Assembly (NCBI RefSeq): GCF_000142905.1
Contig: NW_013657656.1
Coordinates: 43,727 to 77,668 of the forward strand
DNA length: 33,942 bases
Direction: 5' to 3'
DNA from: Thecamonas trahens ATCC 50062
Taxonomy: Eukaryota; Apusozoa; Apusomonadida; Apusomonadidae
Part shown: in pieces, positions 17,277 to 29,200 of the stretch
Layout of the letters: each line of letters begins with the position of its first letter
Numbering within the stretch: position 1 is the first letter of the stretch
Notes under the pieces: model-generated
What the model saw: only the letters and a program-made list of their open reading frames with translations
Told to the model about the DNA's origin: nothing
Database searches by the model: none
Program-made: the position numbers and the translations under genes

Positions 17277-20200
17277 TTACTCAGTCCGGAGGCACACCCC
17301 GCGCATCCGCCAGAAGCTCTCGTCGCCCGAAATTGGAAGCGCCATGTCGATGATGACCCGGCTCGTGTCGCCACAGTACAGCGGCGCCGCGTACACCAAC
17401 CGATCCCTGGATAGCTGGCCCACATCCACAGGCCGGACCCACACCACTGGCATGCTATTGCCGACCGCGTGCCCGGACGGCTCTACAAGCACCTTCTGCC
17501 CGCCGTCCCACGCCGCGTTCTCAAGAACAAGGTTGCCCACGTACACTCCCACAGGCGGGTGCTCCCGCGGAATCACTCCCGCCCGCTGGACCACAAAGTC
17601 AAATCCAAACGCATGCAGCGGCGCGTCGGAACCAGACGTGCGCGTCGCGACCACAAGCAGCCGCGCAAGAAGCTTCTTCGGCGCATGGAGCAGTCCCAAG
17701 TTGACGACTACAGGGAGCCCGTGCTGTCGCCAGTTGCTCATCTGCGCCACCTTGCGCCGCATCTGGTCCAGCCACCGCCAGAGCGGCAGCCCGTCCGCAC
17801 CACTCGCCCATCCGTCGGGCACTCGCCCGTCCATCAAGCTCAGCCACTGTGAGTACAACGCTGCGTCGAGCTCCCGCCGTCCGCGCACAACGTCCAGCAG
17901 TCTGCCCAACCCGACATGCATGGCATTGAGGACAGCGCCCAGCGCTGCAGCCTCGGTCTCGAGAACGTGGTCGAACATCGGCTGCGAGAACGAGCCCCGA
18001 GGCGGGAGCTCTACAGGTACTGCGCTCTGTACACGCTGAACCAGTGTGGTGAGCTCGTTGATAGTGCACAGGTGCCGCCCCACGCAAGCAACGCGCCATC
18101 CGCGGTGCTCGTCCACCACCGGCGCTATCCGCTCGCGCACAACCACCGGCAGCCGAAGCTCCGCCAGCCGCACCGCAAGCTTGTTCCGAAGGCCGAGCAC
18201 GTCAAGCGGCACCACTTCCGGGAACGCACGCCGGATGTACAACACGTGGTACGCCAGCGAGCCAAACGGCGGCGGGTGCATGTTGTGGTTCGAGGCAGAG
18301 AGCGCGTGCTTCTCGTCGAAGAGAAACTCGCCCAGGCATGCCTCCATCACAAGCTCGAGCACCGCGCTGTCCACCCCGTGCACCGTGCTCACCATCACCG
18401 CGCTCACCATGCTCCGCAGCTCACTAAAAGGCACAAACGCCCCGGCTTGCTCGTCCTCGGCTTCGTGATGCGGAAGGCTCGCCAGCCGCTCGCGGAGCCA
18501 GGCCACCACCGCAGCCACTCGGCCCTCGCTCAACTCGACAGCGTCCACAAACCCGTGAGGCGCGCCCATGCCGCGCCGGACGCACACATGGGCCACAGCA
18601 AGAGCAAGCCCAAACAGCACTCGCCGAAGCACTCGCGGGAGACTCCCTCCGACGCTCGCCACAAGCCGCGAGTACGTCGCATACTGCACAAGTAGTGCTC
18701 GCTTCAGCTGCCGCGGCCAGTCTACACGGACAACGTCGGCCACGCGCACAATCTCGCCAGGCACCTCGCTGGCATCGTCGGCAACCACAACAATCCGTCC
18801 GTATGGCGCCTTCTTGCGCAGCCAGCCCACCCGCCGCCCGCCAGATGGACCGCCCACAACTTGCGCCGCACACTGCAGCACCCGACCACAAGCCTCGCTC
18901 GCCGCAAACACAACCAGCCACGATCCACGCTCGAGCTCGTCGCGCATCTCGTTGACGTCAATGTCGGCTTCGCTCCCGCTCGCAACAAACACCAGCCGTG
19001 CCTTGTTGGCGCCCTCGCGCTCAAGCACGGTCTCGCGCCACCAGCGCGCCACCCACGTTTCCACCTGCCGCCCGGCCTCGCGCACAAGCACCGTCACCAG
19101 CGCCTCTCGCTTGCCAACCTCGTCGACACTGACAATGCCCAGTGAGCTAAAGTGCACGCCGAGCGCGCTCTTCACCACTTGCCGCATAGCAGTCTCCAGC
19201 ACATCCGGTCGCACCAACCGGACCAGCACGCACCGCCGCAGAGGCGAGAGCCGCTCCACAATCGACGGCGTCGAGGTTGAGGCCGAAAGCGGCGCCGACG
19301 AGTGAATAAACGTGTACCACACCTCAATGTCGCGGACGACAGAGCGAAGCAGTCCGTCAAACGCGCCCACATCAGCCTCAAGCTTTCCGAGCATGTTCCA
19401 GAGCTCAGCAGTGAGCCAAGACTCGCGCGGCTTGCTCGGTACACCACTGCCGGTAGACAGCACCGCCGCCTCGACCTTGACATCTTCAAGCGCCTGTGCG
19501 CCGTCGACCAGCACCCGCCACTCGGTCGCACTCAGCTTCTCGGCATCGGTCTGGTCGCTTGCCTCCGCTGCCGCGAAGAATGCCAGCGATAGCCCAGCAT
19601 CCTCCGGCAGTGACTGCATCAAAGCGTCAAACACCATCTTCGGCAGTTGCGCCACCGGCGTCTCGCCGTTGCTGGCCACTATCGCACTTGCCGCGCTGGT
19701 CACAGCACTACTCAGCCTCTCAAGCCCAACAACAGCAGGCTGCAGCCGCGACGCGCCACGCCACAGTCCAGCCACCGCCGCAACCTCTGCCGCCACAGAC
19801 TCGCGCGCCAGCGCCACCAGCCGCCGCAGCCGCACCTCGAGCTTTAGCACCGTTGCCGTCGCAGACGCAAACGTCTCCATCGACAGAGCAAGGCCCGAGA
19901 GCGCCTCGTTGTCATCCACAAGCGTCGTCTGCTTGCTCACAAACTTCTCCGTCAACAGCATCTCGACTGCATCGCTATACAGCGAGCTCACCAGGTGCGA
20001 CTCGGACGCCAGTCGCGTCGCTATGTCGCTCACCTGCTTTGCCAGTGCCGGCTTGATCTGCTGTGTCACCATCGCCACCGCGTGCGCTTCGCCCACGCTT
20101 GGCGGCGCGGCAAAGGTGACCACATGTACCGACCCGGCGAGCACGTCGGGCACCTCTATCTCGCGCTCACGAGAGACGAGGAAGAGCCGGAAGCCGCGCC

Positions 20201-23200
20201 GGACCGCGCGGTTTTCCGCATCGCCGTCAGCACTCGTCACTGTCATACGCACCGTCACCCGCTCGACCAACTGCACCTCATCGCTCGAGTCACCACCGAC
20301 AAGCTCTGAAGACCGCGCACGCGCGTGCGCACGCATCATGTCCTGGAACACTTCCGAGGCACTCCGTGGGTCCGCGGCCTCGTCGTCCGACGACATCCCG
20401 CTGTCATCGCCAGACTCGCCGCCCTCACCCACCTTTGATCCCACCACGCTCGTCTCGAGGTACCCGACCCCGGCCAGCACCGCGCGGAGCAGCGGCGTGA
20501 GCCCAGTCTCCAGCGATCGTCCAAAGCCATGGACCAGCAGCGCCCGGCCAGACACCATCGCTTCGGTCACAACGTGGTCCACATACGGCGACGAGACATG
20601 CACCTCGCGGAGATCATGGTCGCCCTCAAGCTCTCGCAGCGCAGGCACGCCCAAGTTGTCAGGATCCACAAGCACTGGCGTCACCGCAGAGTACACCGTC
20701 TCACGGAGCGCCCCGAGCAGCCACCGCCCACTTGCTCCACACGACCGCACAAACGCCGTCTCGGCAACAGGCAGTCGCTGCAAGAGCGCAGATGGTGGCA
20801 GTGCCGCGATCTCGTCTTCGCCTCCAAACCCGCTCCCGCGCGAACCGCGAGCCTCGCAGTACACCAGCGGCCGCGGCAGCGTCTTCTCTGCCAAGGGCGC
20901 AGGCATGCTTCCCAGTCGCTCCTCGAGCGAAGACGAGACTAGAAGCGTCGTCGATACCACCGACTCCAGAGCAGCAGCTTCACCTGCCCGCCCAAACACC
21001 GCCTGTGCCGCGGAGACCACCGCATCGCCAAGTAGCGTCGCCTCCCGCGCCGACATCTCGACCTGGACTGCAGACAGCGCCTCCGCCATTGGCGCCACGG
21101 ACGCCATAGACGACGTCATCAGCTGTAGCTCTTCCATCGACGAGCTCACAGAGGCTTGTAGCGAGCTCTTCGACAGCTTGGCCTTCTGCGACTTGAGTCG
21201 CTGCAGCCGCCCGCCGAGATGCTTAGCCTTCTCCTGCGCGTCATCCAGAGCATCTTGTGCGTCCTTGATTGTCCGATCGAGCTCGTCGATCGTCGCCTGC
21301 TGAACCCGCAGCTTGGCATGTGTGATGGCCACCTCGTGAACGGCTTGGACCCATCCGCAAAGGTCACCACCCAGTGGTGGTGACGCCGCAGCCACTTCGC
21401 TCAGCACCACGCCATCGTGGGCTAGCATCCGCTTCAGCGCACTCCGCATGTTGTCAGTCATGCTCGCGGGCTCGTACGTCCGCGCCCACTCCAGGAACGC
21501 CGGCGCGTTTGCCTCGCCAAGGAGCTCCATCACGTCCTTCCAATTGGGACTCTCCACGCCCGTGAGCATGGTGATAGCCTCCATAGTAAAGACCAGCCCA
21601 TCAAACGGCTTGTGCACACTGGCGAGATCGCTCACGTCTTCCGCCCGCGCAAGGCGCAGCCGGTCGCGATACTTGTCAAGCACAGGCATGACCTCGCCCA
21701 GCTTCGCCGCCATGTATGCCTCTTGTGCGTCGCGGGACTGCCGCGCCGTCATGAGCGTGCCCTCGGCCTCAGTCATCTCGCCCCGCGCTCCGGCAAGCCG
21801 CGTCTCGGTCTCGACAATGAGCCCGGTGAGCTCCTCAGCCTCTTCAAGCTGCGCCTGGACCTGAGGTTCAAACCGTGCCACGTCGTTGCGGATCTCTTGC
21901 AGACGCTCACCCGCCGCTTGCAGCGTATTGAGCGCACTCTGAGCCCTCGACGCCGTCAGCCCAGTGTACGTCTTGGCGTCGCAGTAGAGCGTGAGCGCGA
22001 GTCGGATCAGCCGCGCCACGCTCACAACCACAGACCCAGATTCGAGCCGCCGGCAGACGTCCAGGGCCACACTCGCCACGCCACTCACGCTGCTTGCCGG
22101 CAGCGGCAACTGCGCCGTGAGGTCCTTCACCACATTCAGCGCATACGTCTCGTTGTCGCGAACCTCGCCGAGACTAACCACGCGCCGCACCACTCCGGCC
22201 CGCCCAGCAGCCACAAACGCCTCGCGCCACACCGAGCCGGTGCACGAGCTCCGCGGCCGCGCCAGCATCTCCACTGCCATCTGCTCTGTCCCTTCCACAA
22301 CAACCCGCAAGTGCTGCCGGACACTTGCATTGAACTGCGCGACGAGGACGCCAAAGGCCAAAGGCTCGTTGGCCTCGCGGCTGTTGCTGAGCGCGTCAGC
22401 CGACGCCCGCCCGCTGCTCCGCCGCGTGCCCACCAGCTGGCGAAACTCGGCTTGGGAAAACGGCGTAACCAGCGCACCACTACTGGATGGTGAAAGCAGC
22501 AGCGAGAGCACGCAAAGTGCCATCGATTCCTCATCCGCGCGCGGCGCGAGTACACGCTCAAGCACCGCAGCAGGCACATACACCGTAACCCGATTGCCCT
22601 CAATGCCACTCGCAATGTAGCAGAGCTTCAGCCGCTGCTCCAGATCCCCAAGCTCTGCGCCCGAGATCTCGATCAGCTTCGACTTGTGCATGCCTGCCAC
22701 AGCCCGCGAGAGCGCGAGCCCACTCGATTGCGGCCCGCGGAGGACAACCAGAGCGCCAGAGCTCCGCGGGCCAAACAGCGCCAGGCCCAGCTGCGCGAGG
22801 TCCCCGGGGTGCATCGCCGAGCCCGAGAGTTCGCCCTCAAGTAGACTGCGTCTCACATCCATGGCTTGGTGCTCGGCTGGAGTCATTGTCCCCAGTACCG
22901 CCTGCGCGCGGGTTAGCGAGCTCGAAGCCGTTCGGCCCGACGCCACCATGGGTGCCCCGATGCGCTCTTCTTCGCGCGAGGCGAAAACAAGCCACGGAAG
23001 TGCAAGCTGTGCCAGCCGCGGCTCGCGCACCGTTGGCACCGACATCGCAAACGCCTTGGTCGTCACCATCTTGACCTTGCCACTCACCGAGTGTGCACGG
23101 AAAACAAGGCCGCCGTCGTCGTCCGACACCTCTGGGAGCTCGACCGCAAGGCCCTCGTCATCCATCAGCGCCTTCAGCCGAAGGTTGAGCGCGGCACCAA

Positions 23201-26200
23201 GGACTGAGGTCTCACCCAGAGGCGCCACATACACCAGCCGCATCGCTTCGGCCCACCAAAGCGTTGCCAGCTCCGGAGTAACAAGCCCGGTCTCCAGCTC
23301 ACCAAGGCTCTCCATGACTGCGACGGCCGCGCCCAGCGAGGCTGCAAACTGACTCGGCCACGCAGATGACGCCAACTTGGTCGCGGCAAACAGCCGCAGC
23401 TCGGCCGTCACACGCGCAAGCTTCGTGGCAATCTCGGCGTACTCGGGGTCCATCTCGCGCGGCTCGTCGCTTGCGTCTTTGTCGTCATCATCGTGCGAGA
23501 GCCTCGCCAGCGCAGCAGCGGCACGAACCTCAAGAATCCCCTCGATCGCCGCAGGGCTACTCAGCGTCGAAACGACAGCCATGCTACCATAGAGCCGCTC
23601 GAGGACAAGCGCCCACTCGCGCGACGCTGCCGAGCCGCACTCGTCCACCACAACCGCAAACTGGACTCCACAAAGCGTCAGCCTATGTCCGTCTTCCCAC
23701 GCCGCCCGGACAGCTGTTGATGTCGCCTGCGAGACCCGCCGGTCGTCACCAAGCATCGTGCCCGGAATGTATGACGCCGTCTCGAGCAGCTCACCATGTG
23801 GAAAGGCAGCGCCTGGTGCCTTGCCCGAGCCGAGAAGCGGCTGCGCGGAAGTCGTGCCATTGGCGGCGAGCTTGGTAACCAGGCGCAAGACGCGAATGGC
23901 CTCGGCTTCAAGGTATGCCGAGCCGCTAAAGCCCGCGCTCGGCACACCGTCAACGACAACCAGCAGTCGAGTCCCAGGCGCCGTACCCATCATGCTCGAA
24001 GTGTACTGCATCAAGTGCGTCTCCAGCACGCCCAGCAGCCGCTCCGACCACTGCGGCTCGGTCAGGCTCACCCGGATGAGCTGAGCGTCGTCTCGCCGCA
24101 GCACGTACTGCTCAAGAAGCCAGCCCTTGGACGACGCTTGTGGACCACGTAGGACAATCGAGGACGAGTGGTCAAGCGCCAGTGCACTCCACTCAAACGC
24201 GCACATCAACGGCGCGTCCCAGTACGACGGCGTCGGCGAGCTCTCACACAGGGGATCAAGCACTTGCTCTTCCGGTGGCGTACAGACACTCCCGTCGTTA
24301 CCCATAAAAGCATCGGCGAGAGTGGTGCCTGCTGGCAAGCTGCCAACCAGCCGTGAGACGAGCGAACGGTGCCAGATGCCCATGAACTCGGTGGCACCAG
24401 CGGGCAGGAGGCTGGAGACTGCCCGGAAGAGTGCAAAGCCAAAGAGCGCGTCGAGTGCTGCCGGACTTGTCGACGGAAGGATGAGCGTGCGGAGCCAAAG
24501 CAGGATTGCGTCAGCAACAACCTGCAGCGGCAGCGCACCCTCAGGCAGCTGGCTCACCGGCATTGTCAGGTACCGGGTTTGGATCCGCAGCTGCGCCGTC
24601 TTGTCGTTGCCTTCGGCCGCTGCAAACGACCGAGTGGGAGAGCTTGGGGCCGAGTCTGCCCCGCCGGCCGCATCAGCCATCTTGAGCATGGCCGCGGCAT
24701 AGGCCGCAAGGCTCGCCGAGACAAAGTTGCCCAGCTCGTGGACGTATTCCTCCCGCGTGGGGTTGAGGTGCAGCGAAGTGACCCAATCTGCAAAGGCTTG
24801 CTGCCAGAGCCAAGCACCTCCCGAGGCGCCGATGCCGACACGGACAACGGGCGCTGCTGCCAGCAGCTTGTGCGGCGTAAACTGTCGGTCGTTGACAATC
24901 ACAATCAGCCGGAGGTTGGCAGGGAGATAGAGCGACTCGCCGTTGCCCCAGGTGATTCGCGCGGGAGACACCAGCTGCGGGAGCACAACTCGTGACGGCT
25001 GGGCCGCTGCTGCTGTTGCCAAAGCCACATGCGATGGCCGCTGCGACTGGTTTCCGGCCGAGTCTGGCACTCCCATACTGAACGAGCTGTCCAAATCAGG
25101 CGCGTCCGTCATGCTTCTGTGGTTGAGCTGGACCATGGCTGGCGCGAGAATGTCGGCGGCCACAGCTGGCGGCACGTTGTGGAGGACAACCCAGAACAGC
25201 TTGGCAGGCTCAAGCTCGGCCTTGGTCGCCAGGGCACCCAGGACCACTGCAAGCTGACCAGGCACCCAGTACGGCGCACCAGTAGGAGGAATGACGTATT
25301 GGCCGACGAGCTGGGCGCGTGTGAGCGTGTCAAAGTCATGGCGTTCGTGATGAACCTTGGCCGGCCCGAGCGCAACCTTGGGCATGGCGGCGAGCAGAGC
25401 CTGCGGCGTGTCAGACGCCGACAGCAGCGATGCTGCCGTTGCCCACGGCAGCGAGTCGACCGCTGCCGCCGTCGCCTCGGACGTCATCATCGCGAGGTAC
25501 GCATCGGCGCCGTCGTTCATCATGGCCGCAAGGAGCTCAGCGCAGCCGTCAACAACGCGCTCGGTGTCAGGCCGGGCGGCACAGATGACGCCGTTGGAGA
25601 GTGCCAGCAGTGGGAAGAGCTCGAGCGCGAGGAGGACATACGGGTGCTTGCGGACCCGCCCTGCGTCGTCAGCGCCGAGCTGCTCAGCGAGCTTGGTCGC
25701 CACCGATCGGCGAAGCGCCGCAGGCGGAGGCAGCGCGTGGGTCTTGCGGACAAAGACCTGCTCGGTGAGGCTGAGAGCCCGCGAAAAGGCCGAGTCACTC
25801 AGACTCGCCTTGAACACCGTAGTGATGGCGACAAGAACAACAATCGACTCCTTGGTCAGCTGGACCCGCGCCCGGAGGGTAGCCGCTAGATCGACGACCT
25901 TGAGGACAAAGCCGAGTCCATACGAGGCCACGCTCGCTGGGTCATCGGCGTTCGCCTCGGCTTCCATGAGGTTGTTGAGGACAAAGAGTGAAGAGGCGAG
26001 CGACTTGGCGCCACGGAAGCCCTGCGAGTAGAGCGCAGCCTCAAGAAGGAAGAGCATGTCCGGAACGGCGGTGTGCGAGATTTCAAACGCGGAGCGAAGA
26101 CATGCTGGCAGGTTCGCAACCATGGCACCGGTCGCGGTGGCACTCGAGCCCAGTGGCGGCGAGCAGGTGAGCGCAAGACCGGCAGTCGGCATCATGCGGA

Positions 26201-29200
26201 GCTCCCGGCCAAGGAGCATGAATGATCGCGGCTCGCCGACTGTGGCCAGCGATTCGGCACCAAGCGCAATCGAGCGCGAGAGCGTCACCGCGGCCGCTGA
26301 AAGGAGCGAGAGCGCCGGTAGCGGCAGCGACGAAGCATGCCTGACCACGCCCCACAGGCCACCGGCGGCGACGCCGCGGAGGAATGCTGCAACAGGCGCA
26401 AAGGCCACCATCGGCGAGGCCGAGGCAGGAGGCTCGACCGCGCTCAGCGGCGAAGCGTCGAGGACGACGAGCCGGCGACCGGCGACAAGCGCGAGCTCGC
26501 GCAGCGTCTCAGACTTACCGGACGACGCCGGCCCGGCAAGGCCCAGCGCCGAGCCAGAGGCGAACCAGCGGGCAGTCGTACCGAGCGTGCCGAGCGCTGC
26601 CGAGTTGGCCATCGGGTAACGAACGAGAGCGTGATACTCGTAGCCGTAGCTCAGCTCTGCGTCCTGAATGCGGATGAGCGGCATGGCCAGGGCCGGGTCC
26701 CAGTAGGCACGCAGTTGGGTTGTCCACTGGACAGCGTGGATGGAGCCAACGTCGTCGGTGATGAGCGCGCGGAGGAGCTCGAGCCGGTGCATGTCGGCAA
26801 CCATGTAGTTGGCGATGGTGATGGCGTGGTGCTGGGCGAGAGCGGGCGAGGAGCGAATCTCGGCCCAGGTGACCAGCTGCTGGCGGTAGGTTTGGAGGAG
26901 GCGGGCAAGGGTCGGCTTGACCGGCCCGCTACGGAGCGACGAGTTTCGCTTGCCGGTCTCGGCGGCCGAGTCCTGCACTGCGGCGCCAGAATCGCCGCCA
27001 TCGCCGCCACTCCCGATGACCCCAGCGCCGAGCGCAGTCTCGACCTGTTCGGTAAACTTGATGTTGGCGACGAGGAGGATGGCCTGCGAGGGAGCCTTGA
27101 AAACCCAGTCGTGGCAAAGGAACTTGTCAAAGCTGGCCAGCGCCGACTTGACGTGGGCAGCCAGGACCTTGGACGAGGCCTCAAGCGCGTCGGCGAGCCA
27201 GGTGTGAGGCGGGCCAAACGTCTGCAGCGGGCGGCCAAACTTGAGCCGTTCGGCCATGCCCGAGTCGAGTGCGATGAGCTCGACGGCAGCCGACTCTGAC
27301 GACGAGGTCTGGAACGAGAGGCCGGGGCCGACAATGGCCGACATGAGCGGGATAGAGCGGACAAGGGCACGCGGGCGCTCAGCGAGCGCGTACAAGTGTG
27401 CGAGCTGGGTGTTGGAGAGGAGGTAGAAGCGCGGAAAGTCTGCGCGGCGGGCATCGAGCCAGGCTGCAAGGCCGCGAAAGGCGAGCTCTAGCGAAGCGCG
27501 CGAGTCGACAAGGTGCTGGGTGAGGCCCGGCGCAGCGCAGGCCTCGTGGAGTGAGCTGGCCTTTGCGGCGGCGCGCATGGTCATGCGGAAACGACGGTCG
27601 ACAAGCTTGAACTTTGCGGCGACCGAGGGCAGAGCCTCGGAAATGGAGGTCGACGACGAGAAGAGCGGCTCCATGAACCGCCACAGACTCTGCAGCGTCT
27701 CCCACTCGGCGAGAAGTGCCGAGTGAGAGAGGAGGCGCAGGCGGATGGCTTCGACCTGGCTCTGCATACCTGACACGTACTTGGACGAGAGCATGCGCGA
27801 AAGCTCGAGCTGGTCGGCCTCGAGGAGGGCGAGCAGGTCGCCAAGCGGAGCGAGAAGGTACATGCCCTTGCGGACCGTTCGGCCGTCCGGCGAGTACGGG
27901 ACGGTCGGTAGCTGGGTGGAGGCCCAGGTGGAGGCGACGTTCTCGAGTGCGGCATCGATCTCGGCCTCGCCGGTGGCAATGTCAGAGACCTGGAAGACAA
28001 GGTCCGAGTGAGCGACGACGTCGAGGGACAGGAGCTGCGGAAGAGTGAACGACGACGACATGTGCTCGTACGACTCACCGAGAGCAGCAAAAATCTGGAT
28101 CCAGTGGCGCGGCTGCATGGCCGGATTGGCGAGCTCGAGCAAGGTCGGCATGGCAGACGCCAGTTTGGCCACCTTGGAGGCGATGGCAGCGAGGACCGGA
28201 TGATGCGGAAGTGTCGCCTGCGCCTCGGCAATGCGGGCTTCGAGCTCGCGGACCGGCTGCTCGAGCGAAGCCTCGGCGAGCGAGACAAACGGTGTCGACG
28301 AAAACGAGAGCTCGAGAGCGGCCCAGTCGCCTGAGAGCTTCCAAACGGCGGCGAGCGCGTCGAGCTGTGAGGTGAGATCGCCAAGCTCAAGAACTGGCGA
28401 CGGCGGCATGCCAAGTGCGTCGAGGTACTCGGCATACTCGGTCGCATGGTCTCCGATGGAGGCGAGCTGCTCGCGGAGCGAGTCGAGCTCAGCGACAAGG
28501 GTGGCCGGCGTAGCGGTGAGCGAGGCAAAATGTGGCGCCTTGAGCGCCTGCGCAACCGAGGAGATGGATGCAGCAAGCGCATCGACGTGAGTCTTGAGCA
28601 CACCGGCGTACTGGAAGAAGAGCTCTGACTTTGTGTTCCCAGCCTCTGCCACGACAGAGAGAAACTGCGAGAAGAGCGAATGGACCATCGAGTGGTCCGA
28701 GGCGGTGTCGGACGGGAGGAGGACGTCATGCTCGAGGAGCAGGTCCTTGGCGGCGTCAATCGAGTCGAGCAGCATTCGGGTCGCCTCCTTCTCGTCGGGT
28801 ACGGTGGCAAGAAACTGGGCAAAGCGCACATACTCGGTGAGCGAGTGCGGCGAGCCACGGGCTTTGTATATGTTAGCCTCGAGGCGGGTTGAGAGGGTGT
28901 CGATGCGAGCGGCGACAATGCGGGTGAGAAGGTCGAGAACCTCGGCCTTGCACTCGATGGGGATGGGCGCGAGGTTCTCGCGGAGGCTCTTGGAGTCGAC
29001 GAGGAGCATGCCGCGTGACGAAGCGGTGTGGAGAGCCGAGACCATAGCGTCCCACTTGGTAAGCTTGGTAAGGTCTGCGCGGATAGCGGCGAGGTCGAGC
29101 GGGGCCTGCAGGGCGTCCGGCTCCAACCAGGGTGCGGCGTAGTCGCTCGCCGACCAGGAGACACCAAAACTGTGGACAGGCGCAACCACCGAGAACAACT

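Noticed and set aside
19312-21303. 663-codon plus-strand frame opposite the dynein gene
   Set aside because: Ser/Thr/Ala-rich translation with no domain; a mirror of dynein codons in GC-rich DNA.
26508-26525. GGTAAGT, a consensus splice donor, inside the dynein AAA1 P-loop
   Set aside because: It arises from codons GGT AAG TCT of the Gly-Lys-Ser motif, and the frame continues as recognisable dynein on both sides.
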